Source of the DNA: Tubulanus polymorphus | Lineage: Eukaryota > Nemertea > Palaeonemertea > Tubulaniformes > Tubulanidae | Direction of reading: 5' to 3' | NCBI RefSeq assembly: GCF_964204645.1 | Contig: NC_134032.1 | Coordinates: forward strand, 9,790,275 to 9,854,274 | Length of the DNA stretch: 64,000 bases | Part shown: positions 44,952 through 59,600 of the stretch, one piece after another | Layout: each line of letters opens with the position of its first letter | Numbering within the stretch: position 1 is the first letter of the stretch | Program-made: the position numbers and the translations under genes | The notes under the pieces: model-generated | The model's database searches: none | Told to the model about the DNA's origin: nothing | What the model saw: only the letters and a program-made list of their open reading frames with translations

Positions 44952-47900
44952 TCACTGTATGCAGCACGGTTTCTGTCCGTTTTTCAGCTTCAGACGCGAT
45001 TTCGGACGGTAACGTTCGAGAAATGAAAGCTGTTTGGCGTTGATCGCGCCGCGACGTTTCCTACAACGAGACAACGATTCGTATCATTTGAGAAAACATT
45101 CTTAACTTATGACATCCAGGGATGAAAACGGCCCATATTGAAAAAGTCTGAAAATATTTTCAAAAAAAAAGAATTTTTTTGGGGAACAAAAATCAGTAAC
45201 TTTTAGCCAAAAAACTTACTTCCTTTTGGTCAAAATGTTAATAGTTTGGGCCTGAATTAGAGCCGCTTTTTGAATGAGACGCCATATTGGTTTCTCCGAC
45301 TCCACAGTTGTGCTAACAACTGCCGAAAACCGTCTTAAGGAGCACTCCTAACTACGGAGCACTCCGATGTGACGCCCGCGATTGCGGTGATTGAAGCGAT
45401 TGAGGTGATTTACACTGTTCTCAGGAATATATAGAAAATGTTAGAAAAGGTCGGAAATGCGTCTATGGTCAGAAGATTTTCATCCCAGAACATCATACGG
45501 GGTATTAATATGATCGCGTAACAACAAAGGGAACTCAATATTCAGCCTGGATTGCCGAAGTGTTGACAATCACTTTTTGAAAGTGTGCTGAAAATGTCGA
45601 ATTTCCGACTCGATTGCAGTTCATTTTCAATGAGAAATGCCTCTGGCGAAGCCCTGGACACATGTGAAGCGCGCATGAAAGTTATTTAAAGTTTTCCGAT
45701 AAATGCCTAACATCTGGTTTTTTTTCAGTTCATTTTCAATTACAAACATCTCTGCTGAGGTTCTGAATGCATGTTAACGTTCAAAAATTAGCAGAACGTT
45801 TAGTATCGTAAGGGGGTGCAGGTCCAGACAGCAGATTGATAACACCTATTTGATACTCACTGTCTAATAAGGGCCACGGCGTCTTCATATTTCATCCCTG
45901 ATTCGATTAACGCGATAGCCACAAGTACAGGAGCCCTGCGAGAACAAAAACGTAATCATTTCAAATACATAAGCATACGATGTATGGCTAGCATACCTTG
46001 GACGAGCAACTGATCATTCCCAGTTGCTTGTAAGGCACATTGAAAATCCTATGAAAACCAATTTCAATTCTTAAGGGCATCCAAAGTCACGTGTCAAATA
46101 GGTCAAATTTGTCAAAGTTTTAGCCAGTTGCGGCAAGTGTTGTTGATTATGGAGCACGTACATCGGCAGATATCACTGTAAACTGAGAACAACCAGTTGC
46201 TCAAAAATGGAATATGGGCAACTGGCTGGAACTGGAGAAAGATCATTGCTGACCAGTCATAAGCCTAGCGTACATTGACACATTCAACAAACTGATTGTA
46301 TCTAGCCAGTTCCTATCTGACTCCAAAAACTGCCTTGCAACTAGTTGTCTTCGGTTACTCTGTCAATGTACGCAAGGCTTAAAACAGAGCAAAGCTAAGC
46401 TCTAAGACTATACATTAACGATTAAACTACCTTCCGAGACCGGCGACGCAGTGAACAGCCACACAACATCCGGGATCCTCGTTGAAACGAGTTTTCAACA
46501 AATGAAACCAATTCTCGACGATCTCGTTCGGAGGCGGCGTACCGTCATCGAATGGGTAATCCTAAAAAAAAGGAACGAATATCTAGTTTGCATGAAGGAC
46601 TAGACACAAGTGCAGGAACCCTTCGAAAACACAAAAACCTAATCATTTCAAATAAAAAACCATACGATGTACATAGACTTTTATTTAATTTGCTTCTTCC
46701 CCCTGACCTCACCAGCAAAGAATTCAATCAATTAATGGTCATATAACACATAGACGGAAACCATTTTACGCGCGATCCAGCACAATCTCAATGAGAAAAG
46801 AAAACTCCCCGATTTCTAGGTTAGTGGCTACCCTGTAGAATTGCTCTACTCATCGAAAACAAAAAGCAACCAAGGGATCATTCATTTATTACGTATGCAT
46901 CAAATTTGAATTTTTCAACCCGCTCTCCCCCTATACACATAAACGGCCATATTTTCATATACATTAACCCTTTCAGTGCGTCTACACCGCAGTACGGTGT
47001 ATAAATCAGTGATGGATTTTGCTAGTACACCGCACAGCGATGTATTGATGTAATTAGTAATTAGTTTTTATCTCTATTGAAAGATGGCAGCACCTGTCAA
47101 ACATAGTGAAATATTAGTAACTAACGATACACCGCAGTATAGTGGTATTCCCGTTATTCAACACACTAGGGTGGAATTTTTCAAAATTTTCAAATTATCT
47201 CCAGCACTATAGGGTATTAATTAGTCAGCACTGAAAGGGTTAAGCATTACAGTAATGTAATAAATGAATGACCCCCAACAGCGACTAAACCAGAAATTTG
47301 ATTTTAACTTTTTCATGAAACTGAATCCACGTTAAGGAATCATCCCTTACAGGGGTCGAACTCTTCGATACTTACGACGACGTTAATACCGTGCGTCTGT
47401 AGTTTATCCGTACTGTACGTCGGTTCACAAACTCTCACTACGTCTTTAGCGCCGTGGCGACGCAACTCCTAGAAAATAACAGACATTTGTTAGCCAAAAC
47501 CTTTACCGACCTTACCTAGGCAAAACTCGTCCAATCCAGGGTTCTCACTGAACCCAAGACTCCCCAATTGTAATTGAAGATATCTTCATTTGGGGACGGG
47601 TATGTTCCTTGACTTATGCACTAATCACCAGCAAGAACAAGGCTCTAAAAATTTGAATTCCACAATTTTCCAGAAAATAGTCAGAATTCCTTCATTTCCA
47701 GGAAGAAAGTCAGAATTCCCTGATTTTCTCGAAAAGAGTCGGGGCCCAGTTTCACAAAAAGGTTTAACTAACACCCTCAACCCGCTGAGCACCACGCAGG
47801 GCAGGGCATTATAAGCGGATTCGATGTTTCTTTTTCCCAATGGGGAGAGACCAGAGGAGAATATTCGACCAAGAAACTCTGTCGCCACCAGGGTCCTCCT

Positions 47901-48224
47901 AACTGTTAAATCGATTCAATTTCTTCATTAATGAAGTTTATCTTAAATCGATTTAGGCCGTAATCCTTTTCGTGAAACCGGGCCCAGCTGCAGAATTCGC
48001 TGATTTTAACGGGAAAAGAGTCGGAATTCTCCGATTATTCCCGCGCGCAGAAAACGAACAGCTCCGGAATTCCCCGATTTCCCTGGTCAATCCGATAAAC
48101 ATCCGAAAATTACCTCGATATATTTATCCATGTTGGCGTCGCTCGGACGATCGGTGATCAAAAATCGCATGTTCTTGAATTCGATTTCGCTCGGTTCGGG
48201 TTTTCGAGCCTTCATGTTGGACAT
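44952..48224 (-). CDS. PTP4A: PTP4A (PRL) protein tyrosine phosphatase, five coding exons
   Basis: Exons (minus): 48224-48114, 47468-47376, 46561-46431, 45935-45861, 45060-44952; 172 aa, against 173 in human PTP4A1. Seen: [10 protein letters not shown] near the N-terminus; Cys51 in VRVCEPTY; the general-acid loop YPFDDGTPP (Asp74); P-loop [11 protein letters not shown] with Cys106 and Arg112; [20 protein letters not shown]; a basic stretch; and a C-terminal CCIQ CAAX box. Knowledge: PRL phosphatases are farnesylated, sit at plasma and endosomal membranes, bind CNNM magnesium transporters, and their catalytic cysteine can form a disulphide with the cysteine equivalent to Cys51. Trp-to-Tyr before PFDDG is the only notable change. 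Single gene here; vertebrates have three paralogues. The ATG is the first in frame, six codons before the conserved core. Confidence 0.96.
46964..47243. mobile_element. piggyBac-like MITE, intact copy (PTP4A intron 2)
   Basis: TTAACCCTTTCAGTGCGTCT at the left, GCACTGAAAGGGTTAA at the right; the interior is nearly identical to 35787-36073 apart from a short deletion after GATACACCGCAG. High similarity suggests recent spread. Confidence 0.8.
47742..47985. mobile_element. GGGCCC...TTTCAC fold-back MITE (PTP4A intron 1)
   Basis: GGGCCCAGTTTCACAAAAAG at the left, CTTTTCGTGAAACCGGGCCC at the right, 244 bp. It interrupts a run of AGTCAGAATTCC-type words of the GTGGCCAC element family. Confidence 0.7.
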
Positions 48225-48240
48225 TTTACGCGCGGAACAA

Positions 48241-49015
48241 AACGAAAATGGCAATATTTAAGAATGATATTTAACAATGTTTTTTTTGCCCGGATTTTCG
48301 GTAATTGTTTTTGTCTCTATAATTTTTGGCACGTCGTGTTTTTTTTCTACGTAAAATAATGTTATCACAGGTGTCGATGACGATAGTTCGAATAATAGTC
48401 AAGGGGGGGCTGCTGTTGTTGTCGAGACTAATTCTCGGGCATTAAATGCTATCATAGGGCGTTTGTAAACTACGCACACTGAAGACACACGGACGAACGG
48501 GGGCGTTAGTAAATTCTACGCACAAGAATTCACGAACACAAACGGATTTAAGCGTCGAGAATTCTTCTCTAAAAATATCGAATACTGCGATCGCGCGGTT
48601 TTTTTCGTGTGTCGATTTCACAATTTCGAATTATTACACGTCGATCTATCGTAATACTGTACAATCGCGCTGACCAACCAAGCGATAATATAATAATATG
48701 ATATATATATATATATATATATACAAATATTTATATTCATATATAATAATAATAATCAAATCATTAATGCGCGAGCGAGAGGATGGCGACGCAAAGTTCT
48801 TTTTTTTTATAGATTTTTTTCCTTCAAAAATCCCCAGACAGCGACGATATTTCAACCCATTCAGAGAGAGCGAGAGGGGGTAAGAGGTATATTTTTTCGA
48901 TCACAGATATGCCGTTTAGAAAAAACGCGAAGAACAGAAAATCGTCGTCGGTCTTTTTTTTTTGTTTCTCGTCGGAATACACGCTCAATCTATGTGTGTA
49001 CGACCGTGTTAAAGT
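48241..49015 (-). other. 5' region of PTP4A and 3' flank of the 62-aa gene
   Basis: Rich in CpG (CGCGCGG, GATCGCGCGG), holds an (AT)n tract at 48699-48722, and probably contains the PTP4A transcription start. No acceptor is evident just upstream of the ATG, so the 5' UTR may be contiguous with coding exon 1. I see no other gene. Confidence 0.4.
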
Positions 49016-52000
49016 TTAGTTCGCGTCGCAGCTGCTGAAGAGGTGGCGAAGGTCGACGCGGTCGGCTGCGTGTTGAGATTGGCAGAATTCACCACTGTTT
49101 AAGATCTGCTCCATAAATGTTACACCGGATTTGCTGCTAAATACCTAAAATATGGACAAGAAAAAAAAAATTACAGCTTTTACTGACGATTGAAAAGAAA
49201 ACCGGAGTTCGAACAAGGTTCCTTTAGAGGGGTGGATTTAGGGGGGGTGGGGTGGTCTCGGGTATGCGCTTATTTCCATTGAGGTGGTCGTTTTCGTCAA
49301 AACAAAGATCATTAAAACATCCCGCTTTGACACTCATACTTTAGGAAATTGCATAATTTGAAGATGTATTTTCTCGAAAGTATCCATAACCGAAGCTGGG
49401 CTCGCTAGTAATAGCCTATTACATGGCTGCTTCGTCTGAGAAATGCCTTTTCTTTTTTTCTGGACCCGGCTTCCAATTTAGCATGGGCAGATTTAGGAGA
49501 GTTGATTTCATGATTAATAGGCTGGTTAATTAATGATCTATCGACTATATCATAATAGTCATCTTCGGGAATACTGCAGATACTTATTGAGTAATCAAGA
49601 GGTCTTTATTTTCTGGTGTTCGAATTACGAACTAATCATCGTCGCAACATGGACAGTGTTTCATCAGAATGGTTTTATTTATTCAGAACATGTCACAACT
49701 TGTTAACGTGTGTCCTTGCATACTTCATGCACATATAAACACGTACATATTATGTAGTAGATACATACATTTATCCATATGTAAATCTGGTCTATTATTA
49801 TCATTATGAGTATGATTATCTTTATATCAATTTATCAAGTTTATGAATTCTTTTTTTCACAGGGCAATCCCCCTACCACGCATAGCCTCCTAAGGCTTGG
49901 GAATGTCCATCTTATCTATGTAGCTACCTATTTGTGTATATCTTAAGAACTATGTTTATAATGTATGTATAATAAGTAAATCAATCACTATCTATCTATT
50001 GACATGATCGCATGTTCACGTGAATAAAGCTGTATCAACATCCAATGCACATGTTAGGCTACCAGAAAAAAATATGCCTTAGAAGTATATACGGACAGCA
50101 ATTATTTACAGACACATGCGCATGTGTAACGATACTTGGACATGCTTTTACTGCAGGGCTCTTACGGGTTTTCCAATTTCATTTTTCCATTGCTTTTCCT
50201 TACCTAGATTATAAATTTTCCACACCCCTAAGTTAGACGTTGTCAACATAGGCCCATTCAAAAAAAATAAGTGCCAATTATCAATACCACCGACTATGTG
50301 TTTTCATAAAGTTTGTCATCAACCAATATTTGTAGTAAGACATTTAGGCCTAAAGCCAAAATTCAAAATAGATGGAAAATTTCATCAATTTCTGATTTTC
50401 CACAGCCATTGAGAGGAAAAAAACCAAATTTCCATAGCTTTTCCAGGGCCTGAAGAAAAATACATGTTCACACTGCACATGCACATGCCTTAAAAACATG
50501 GCCTATATACGTACATGTTGGTACCGATGATGAAATTGTTTTATTAAACGGTACTTACTGAAATGAACTCCATACAGGTATTGACGAAAAGACCAGGAAA
50601 CTGAAAAACAAGAATAGACACGATCGAATTATTACGATTAAAAAGTCATTCTCACAACGAACGACACCGCTATCCTGAACAGGTGTGGTCGGTCTCCTCG
50701 TCGACACCAATCCCACCCAGCGCTCGAAAATAGAAACACGTTCATAAAAATACTTCCTTCCTAGGATCGGTTTGCGTACTTAACTAATTGTACACCTGCC
50801 GCCCACTTCGTTTGAAATATCTCCCCGGCCTCCCGACTGGGGGCCAGTTTCGCTCAAGATTCCGGTAACCAGCTAAAACCAGTTGACAGACGACACCTTA
50901 CTACGGTATTCTTCCGGTCTTGAGTCTGGTGTTAGATTTAACCAGGGGAGGTTAACTCAATTCCTAATGAATTGAGTTAACACTAAAAGGGTTTCTAACA
51001 AGCAGTAAGGCTAAAAGCAAATATAAGTGAAATCTTGGAGTTATCATTTGTCGAACAGGAAAGAAATTCTAAAAATGGGCTTGCTGACATGCAGATTCAA
51101 CGCCGGTCGGTGTGCGCTGCTGAAAAAAAGCAACTGATTAAACAAAATCATAAAACAACGAAAAAGACAACCGACATAGCCAATATACGAAAGGAACCTA
51201 GATTTTATTTTACTGCATAAAATGTGTGTAAATATCAGATCCCAAGGAAGTTCGTAACGAAAGTTATCGACTCCCCAAGCAAGTAATCAATCCCTGTGAT
51301 AGCAAGAATAGGCTTGCAAGCCAGTGATAATTATTCTTCAAACCAGTCAAACCAAAACAACCTATGGATAGATAACTTATACTCATGCTACACTAGGACA
51401 TGTGAAAATTGCCCAGAAGCGACGCGCCCTTAGCTTTTGATAATCTGACCAGGAGCCAGTATCGCAAAATTACGACTGCTGTGGCAGAAACATTTTTCAG
51501 ACCGGCTTGTTAAGTCAAAAAGCAGCACTTTTCAGAACTTTTCGATGTTTTCGTAAAAAGCAAGCACAAGATCAGGGCCTTTAGAACTTATCTCACCGAA
51601 GTTATTCTCAGTAGTAGCATTCGGTAGACTCGCTATAACGAACCGTGACATAAAACTGGCCTCTGAAGTTTAACTTATCCAACCTTTGAGCACGCGAAAA
51701 AAACAAAGAACCTTAAGCAGGGCTGCCCACCTCTGAAAACTGCTAGCAGGGAATAAATGGAATTTTTTTCAGTAACGTTTCACTGAAATAAGAAAGAAAC
51801 CGTTGAAATTAATCAGTAATCAGCGGTAAGACCCTCAGTAACGTATTTCACATTTCTGTATACGCATCAAACAAATCGAATCAGTATTTCTCGCCAGGGT
51901 CCCTACATTCCAGAATTAAAGACGTTTTCAAGGAGAAAATTTCAAATTTCGAGGAGCCTACGCATCTGCACTTTCACCTCCCAATTACTGTCGACTCCTC

Positions 52001-53045
52001 CTGAATCGGTACCGTATATCTCAGTAAACCACTTAATCCAGTAGACTCCTTATGTATAATAACTAGGCCTAAAACCAAAAATATTTTCTAATTGCAAATT
52101 TCTCAAAAAGGACTTTTGGGCCATTTGCTCAAATTCAAGGATATTCGAGGACCTTGACAAACATTTTTGGGTGAGGAGTCTTCAAGGAATCAAGCAGTCG
52201 TAGGGACCCTGCTCGTAATGAAATAGTAACAAATACTAAAAATCGACAACAGTTAGCAGCTCCGCTTAAGGCAAGGTGGAAACTGTTCTCGGCGGTTGCG
52301 AGGTTGCCGCGCAGTTTCGGTCACGGATAGCGACGTCGCCGGGCAACGTTTGTTAAGACGCGGGGATGTTACCTGGCAGCTCGCCAACCGATCGACTCGC
52401 GATCAAAGACCGGACGGGCAAAACGAAAAAAAAAATCAATAATGGATCATCGTCTCCGTTCGAACTTATCGACCGATCGGGAGAAAGGAAGGCACCGTCG
52501 CGGCGATCGACTGACCGACCCGATGAAAAGAGTCCCGATAGACTGCTTAATATCGCCATTAATACCGAACAATAGGGAAGAATGTGAAATAGATTGATAT
52601 CTATATCGCTACCGTCATACCGGGAAGAGCAATCCCTCTCTCTCTCTCACTCTCTCTCTCTTCCCTTTCACTCCGATCACGCGGTACAATACGTGCGTCG
52701 AGCTACACGACGGAAAAATCAATCAAAACCCTCTTAGTTACTCTTAATACGTTCGACATTCGATCGAAAACATAATCAGCGTGTGTATCGCCGGTAAAAA
52801 CCTGGCGAATTTAACCCGTCCACTGCTGAAAACTATTTATCTATTTATTTATTTTCATTTATTTTATTTATTACAGTGACATGTACATTGTATATGAAAA
52901 CAAAACAGAATATCAAAATTTTGGTACCCAGTCCTAATTAAGACTTATAAGTCACTTTATACTAATTGACGACATAATCTTACGAATATACATATATATG
53001 CATATATAAGTGCCTGTATATACATATATAAACATACATATACAC

Positions 53046-53076
<31 letters not shown>

Positions 53077-56000
53077 CACATACCCACACACATGTATAAA
53101 GATATTTCCACAAAATGAATGGTTACAAAATTGAGTTCAAAAGTAAATTTCGTTTTGGGCCATGCAGCAAAGAGCAAGTTGGAGAGTAAAATTCGATGGC
53201 TACACATAATTTGTATTCGCACTATATGTTCAAATCGAATTCGAGTAGAAACTGTGCAACTGGGTCAAAAGTCAGATTCAGCTTCAACGCAACTGTGGAA
53301 CGTTGGACCCAGAGTCACAAGTAAACGTGTAGATCCTATATACAACCTGTGGAATCGGTCCAAACTCAATTAAGCCCGTAGGCAACTGTAGAACTGGGTG
53401 CCGAGTCAAATTAAACCACGCAACCGCGAAACTGTATCGGGAGTAATTGAACCCATACAACCTGTGGACTTGGGTCCAATGTGAAATTAAGCTCACGCAG
53501 TCAAATTAAACCATTACAGTTCCGTGGGACCGAGTCCAGAGACGGATAAAACCGATATACATCCCGTGGAACTGGTCCAAAGTGAAATTAAACCCTCACA
53601 ACTGCGGACCAGAGTCAAATCAAACCCATACAACTGTAGAACCGGGTTAAAAGTTAATAAACTGAAAACTTATTCAACTATGGCAATAAGCCCAAGTCGT
53701 GCAGGCGTGGAACTTGGTCCAGACAACTGTGCGCGGAAGTGGATCCAGACTCAAATCAAGCCCATACCATTGACAATGAGAACTAATGCAGACTTGCACC
53801 ACAAGGAGAGGGTTAAACATCAGCCTAATACGCGTAGAGATTATCTGCGACCTTGGTTGCGGTAAGTCGAAGGTCACATTTATATAATGTACAACAGACT
53901 GATAGTATATAAGTGACGTCGTTGCAAAAGGACAAAGATCACCGGGTAGATTGTAGATCGTACTACTACCCTTCCTCGACGAACCCGTTGTATTAATCAC
54001 TCCGCACTGTTCATATACGGTGAAATCACTTTATCTCTAAGACAAGAATTCGGGTTCAAGAATCAAGCGAACGATTTTCGTTCATGACGAAAATGCGATA
54101 ACCAATTTGCCCGGGTCGAATTCCAAATTGTCGAAGAGAGTTTGTCACAAGTATGGAATACGAGTTCGTCTCCGTAGAGCTCGTACTCATCCCTCGCTTG
54201 TAGATCGGCATTTCTTCTTCAAAGTTCATCAATTGTATGTGGGGAGATTACTCTAATGGATCCGAGGTTTACCGCAGCCACGGTATTCGAAAAGAGGGAA
54301 AAAAGTAGTATATCCCCTCATAGCCCAAATGAGTTCGTCTCCTCATAGCTCTCCGCAATGAGTTTGTCTCCCAACAGAGCTCAGATGAGGTAGTCACCAC
54401 AGAGCTCGAATGAGTTTGTCTCTTCATACCTCAAGAGGAGTTTGTCTCCAGAGCTCAAAGGAGATTTTTTTTTTTCAGAAATCAAATGAGTTTTTCTCAG
54501 AGCTCAAATAAGTTTGTCTCCTCAAAAGAGTTCACTTCAACTATAAAGCTTAGACCTAGGATTAATGACCTAGAGTAGGCTAAGACCGATACTCACTTGC
54601 TGATAGACCCCCGACATACTCCAGAGTTCCAGTACCACAGTTGTGAGTTAAGAGTTAAAATCAAGTCCATTTTCAATGTTTCAACTCTTAAGGGTCAAAT
54701 CTAACTCAGAACCGTGGAACTGGATGCAGTATCACACTTGTGTGAGTTACAGTTAACTCTCGAGTTAATAAAATCAATCAGTCCATTTTCAATGAGTTTC
54801 AACTCGAAAGGGTCAACTCACAAGCGTGGAATTGTATACAGTTCCGAAGCTGAGAGTTAGAGAACTCTAGAGTTAACTCCGAGAGTTAAAATCAATCAGT
54901 CCATTTTCAATGAGTTTTAAATCTTACAGGTCAAATTGAACTCACAATCCGTGGAATCGGATACAGTTCCGTAGCTGTGAGTTAGAGAATTCTCGAGTTA
55001 ACTCCGACGAAAGTTAAAATCAATTTCGAAAATCTCGCAACTGTGGAACCGGAGAGAGTCAACCGTACCAGTGATAAATCCACAACAGAATCACTGAACT
55101 AAAACAAAATTCATCCTCGAAACAGCGGCGAAAAATTGATAAACGTATTATTTTTCGACGATATGAATTTCGTTAAAATGTCGAGGTAATTCTGTTGCAG
55201 CTCGTTATCAATCGTTCGACACACTCTCTCTCTCTCTCGACCGCAAAACTGCAACGTATACTCCTAATCCGAGGTCGTACTCCCCGTTACAATTGGCTCG
55301 AGGCCAATACGAGCGCCGCTAGCTGAAAAATACCGTCACCCGAAATTGAGAATATTTCCGACGACACCGACACACGGGTCACAATCACCAGCAGGATATA
55401 TACTAAACATACAGAGGGGTGAATAAAATTAGGTCAGCGGTTATAAACCACCGGAAAGGCAAATAATTAGAATTTTCATTGAAATGGACGAACATAGATA
55501 TAGGGGCAGGGAACCGGAAGCACTGCTATAGTGTAGTGGAGCGTCATTTAGTTCCTGGTCATTCATTGAAATAAGCTTACAACGAGCCACTGTTTAGTTT
55601 TTCAATTGAAAAATAGATGAATAGAATGAAATAGGCTGAAAACCCGAGAAACCTCAACTACTTGTGCACACCAACCTCACTTGCCAGAACTGGAATCCTC
55701 TGTTACCGCAGTAGTTGATTTCCTACTGGCACTGCGCACTAGCGATACCTGGTGGATCCTCACTTGCCACAAGTGGAATTCTAGCCTATTGCCACAATAG
55801 TCGATGTCCTAGTACTGGACACTAGCGACACCAGGTGGATCTTTACTTGCCACAGTCCTAAATGAATTACAGTAGCCTATAGCCAAAGTAATTGATGTCC
55901 TACTGCACACTTACACACCTGGTGGATCCTCACTTGCCACGAGTGGAATCATCTATGGGCGCAGTATTTGATATCTTACCGCATACTAGTGACACTTGAC

Positions 56001-56545
56001 TGCTCCTCACGTTGCCACAAGTGGAATCGTCTAGCCTATTGTCACAGTTACGCAGATGATGCCGAGTACACATCGCACACTAGAGACACCTGGAGAATCC
56101 TGACTCACCCACAGACCTAGATGAAGTCCTGTATTGCCAAAGCAGTTGATATCCTACCGCACGCTCGCCAATCGCCAAACAACCTCAAGTGTAATCCTAT
56201 ATCGTCGCTATCCTGGATGTCCTTCCGGCACATCAACGTACCTGGTAGGTGCTCTATATCGCCACAGTCGGTAAATTCGTTAAACGGACACAATGTATAT
56301 TTGGCTCACCTGATCCGGAGTCAAATTGAACCCACAACACTCTTCAAGTGGTTACATCACCACGACCTGCGGTAGTATATTAGCTTCAGTGAGTACGTAC
56401 TCCAAGCTTTCAGTAGCAAATTACCGATGTATATACTGAGACAGACTAACACTTCCTGTATTACAACAGGAAAAAAAAACTCACAAATAAACAAATTCCT
56501 TTCATCGCGAGAATATTCTGTACTCTATGCCTTCCTGATCATACT

Positions 56546-56612
<67 letters not shown>

Positions 56613-59600
56613 AAAAGGCAAAAGGCCATCCGCATTAATTCTCCCTATCCTCCCCTCCCCCTGATGTCATCATCGGCTACCTTGATAAATCCATATGAAA
56701 TGATGATGCCTAGAGACACTTCCAGAAAATATGACCGCCATCGCATACATAGATTCCCCAATGAAAAGCCAGACACTTCCAAAGAAAGTATGATTACCAT
56801 GATAAATTTCCTAATGGCGAGCCCTATAGCCTAGACACTTCCAGAAAAGATCGCGGACGTCGTAAATCCTTCTATGACATCATCAAATTACGCGTAGAGA
56901 CACATTTCAAGAAAATATGACCACTTCCGTAAATCCCTGCGACAAGCCCTATAGATACTTAATCTAAGATAAGATTGCAGCCGTCAAATCCCTCTTTTAC
57001 ATCATTAAATGCTGTACCTACACCAACCAGAGGGCGTCGCATAACACTGGGGTCATTCGTCAGTTCGTTTTCGATGATATTTGAAATTGGATTTTAGGCT
57101 TTCAAATTCAAATCATCGAATAGATATAAGATCCGCTTCACCACTCAGCGTACGGTACTCGCTGAAAATTGATTTATCAACGAAGAAAATAACTTAGAAT
57201 TTAAACGTAGAAGGAATTTGAAACGCTGTAACCCAGTGCCACTAGCGACACCTGGTGGAATCCTCGCTTGCCGCAGTAGCGTCGCCGGTACCCCATCACT
57301 CATAGAGATGCTCCAAGAAAAGATGGCTACCTCCATCCCATACGACATCATCAAACTAAACTCCTGTAGATATTTCCAGAAAAGTCGATGCCTCTATCAA
57401 TCCCCTAGATGGCCCTACTACATTTCCAGAAATAAAAGCACTTTCGCGAATTAATCGCTTTTTCACATTATTAAATTACTCGCGACAGACCCTTCCGGAA
57501 CAGGTGGCCCTGTCTCCTGACATTAAACATTAAAAACAGTCGCCGAATAAAAAATACCGATAATTACAGTATGGATATAAATAATGACATGATCAGCCAA
57601 ATGACTATTAAAAGGCTTTTTTCCACTACTCGCTATAAATAGTAATAATTCGTTTGCGGCTAAATTTATCTCGGTGCAAATGGAGCGTAAGGAACTGATG
57701 ATGCGCGCTCCCAGTGGTTACAGCAGCATCAATCAGCTTCCTGATTATCATTTGTCAGCATCTTTTAGCCACTTTGCTTGTACGTTGTAATTTCGACTGC
57801 AGTGCATTAAAAAGTAGCCGCCGTTTAAGACAATCTATCAATTTTATCTAAATTGCCGACCGTAGTATCCAGAAATAGAAATGATACCTATTTATCATCA
57901 CCCAGCTTTATGAAAACCTACAAACAATTCTTCCAATGCAATTTCAGGGTTCTTGGTCTCCAAGACCAGTCTCAGACTTTCGAGGACCTTTTTGAGACCC
58001 CAACTCCATGACCCGATTCATATTGCTACTAGCTGTTAATAAGTCCATCAATCAGGCCCCAGGGGCCGGTTCCATAGTCAGGGCTTAGACTTAAGACCGT
58101 TCTAAGACCAACTTAGTACTATAGCCAAACCAACAACTTAAGACCAGTCTTAAGACCACTTTTTGGTCTTAAGTCTTGACTAGGGAACTCGCCGGAGGAT
58201 ACGTCCTCGACTGAACTAAAATGGCTGCTAAAAATGGCCCCCTTTCGCCACTGACCGGCATTCTAACCAGACTAGTGTATAGGACTACATAATACAATGG
58301 ACTAGATCGGATATAATGTAGGCCTATATATAATAGATTATATGTGACTAAAAAAGCTTCAAAATGTATTCGTGTAGTGAAGCAGATGTTATGTGGAGGA
58401 CTATGACCATGATTCAAGGATTCTAGAGGTCATTTCATGACTTTCAAGGCCTTGAATAGACCCATTCTCACTCCATGACTTTCAAAGCCAGCTGCGAACC
58501 CTGCAATTTCCTAGGCCATCATCGATGCCTCCTTGCACAGAAATCAAAACTCCTCTTGTCCACTTAAAGTCTTGAATTTCCCTTATTATGGAACTAATCC
58601 TTAACCCACCCTACCTGTGTAAATATTATCAACCCACCATTTATTGACACAAGTGAAATCTTGGTGCCCTACCGGAGCATAACTGGTGAATCCATAAACC
58701 TTTAAACCCTACTCTCCCTGCCCTAATCCTCAAAATCTCTAACACCTTGCTATATCTATCCCAATTAGGCCCACCTCTTACCGGAACCGGAATCAATTAT
58801 GTACTTCGATTTAAACGAAAAATTCTGTAAACTCGACCGCCGATCACACAACTATATCTGTACTTCGATTTCCGATTTCAAAATCAAACCCCCTGTGGTG
58901 GGTCTGTAAGGGACACTCTATCAAAAAATCAAATGAAATCTACCAACCAAATAAATAACATGGACAATCCCTATTATAAGATCAAAAACAAACACAGATG
59001 AGACTGGGAGAAGTCGTGCGTCGGGCGCATATTTTAATTTAATTCAAGGATCAATCTGAAAATTGCGAGTATAATAATATCTTGTATGTATTAATCGTGT
59101 AATAAGGGGCTATGAATTAATGAAGTGATTACATTTAGAATAAAAGATTGTTTGAAAAAAAAAACCTGTTATTACTACCCAATTCTTACATAATTCATTA
59201 ATAGGCTACCCTTCAAATCGCTACGGGACTGGTGTTGAACAGACCGCGATTTTTAGACCATTTCAGCAAGATGATGCAACAAATGAAGTTTTATCAATTA
59301 CTAATTGATTGATATCTAATTAACGCAATAAATAGATATTTAATCAAACAATCCCTGTTCGCAAATGGTCAGGTTTTGGGCACATTCTTAGTTTTTCGTT
59401 GGATTTATATAGGCCTAATACTGCACATACTGTTTTTTTCGGGGGGGGGGGCAAAAAATATTGAAATCTACTCTCAAACCCCAACCCTACAGTTGCGCTG
59501 ATTTCTGTATAGTTCCTTCGACCCAGAAAAATTACTCCCACGTGTTATTTATCAATATCAGAGGTTCTCGACCTGGTGAATAAAATATTCCCTAAATATA

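Noticed and set aside
53524-54000. 113-aa and 108-aa ORFs on opposite strands
   Set aside because: Both are readings of the ACTGTGGAACTGGGTCC minisatellite.
56427-56834. 135-aa ORF
   Set aside because: Half of it is the (AT)n microsatellite and the rest CRE-like minisatellite.
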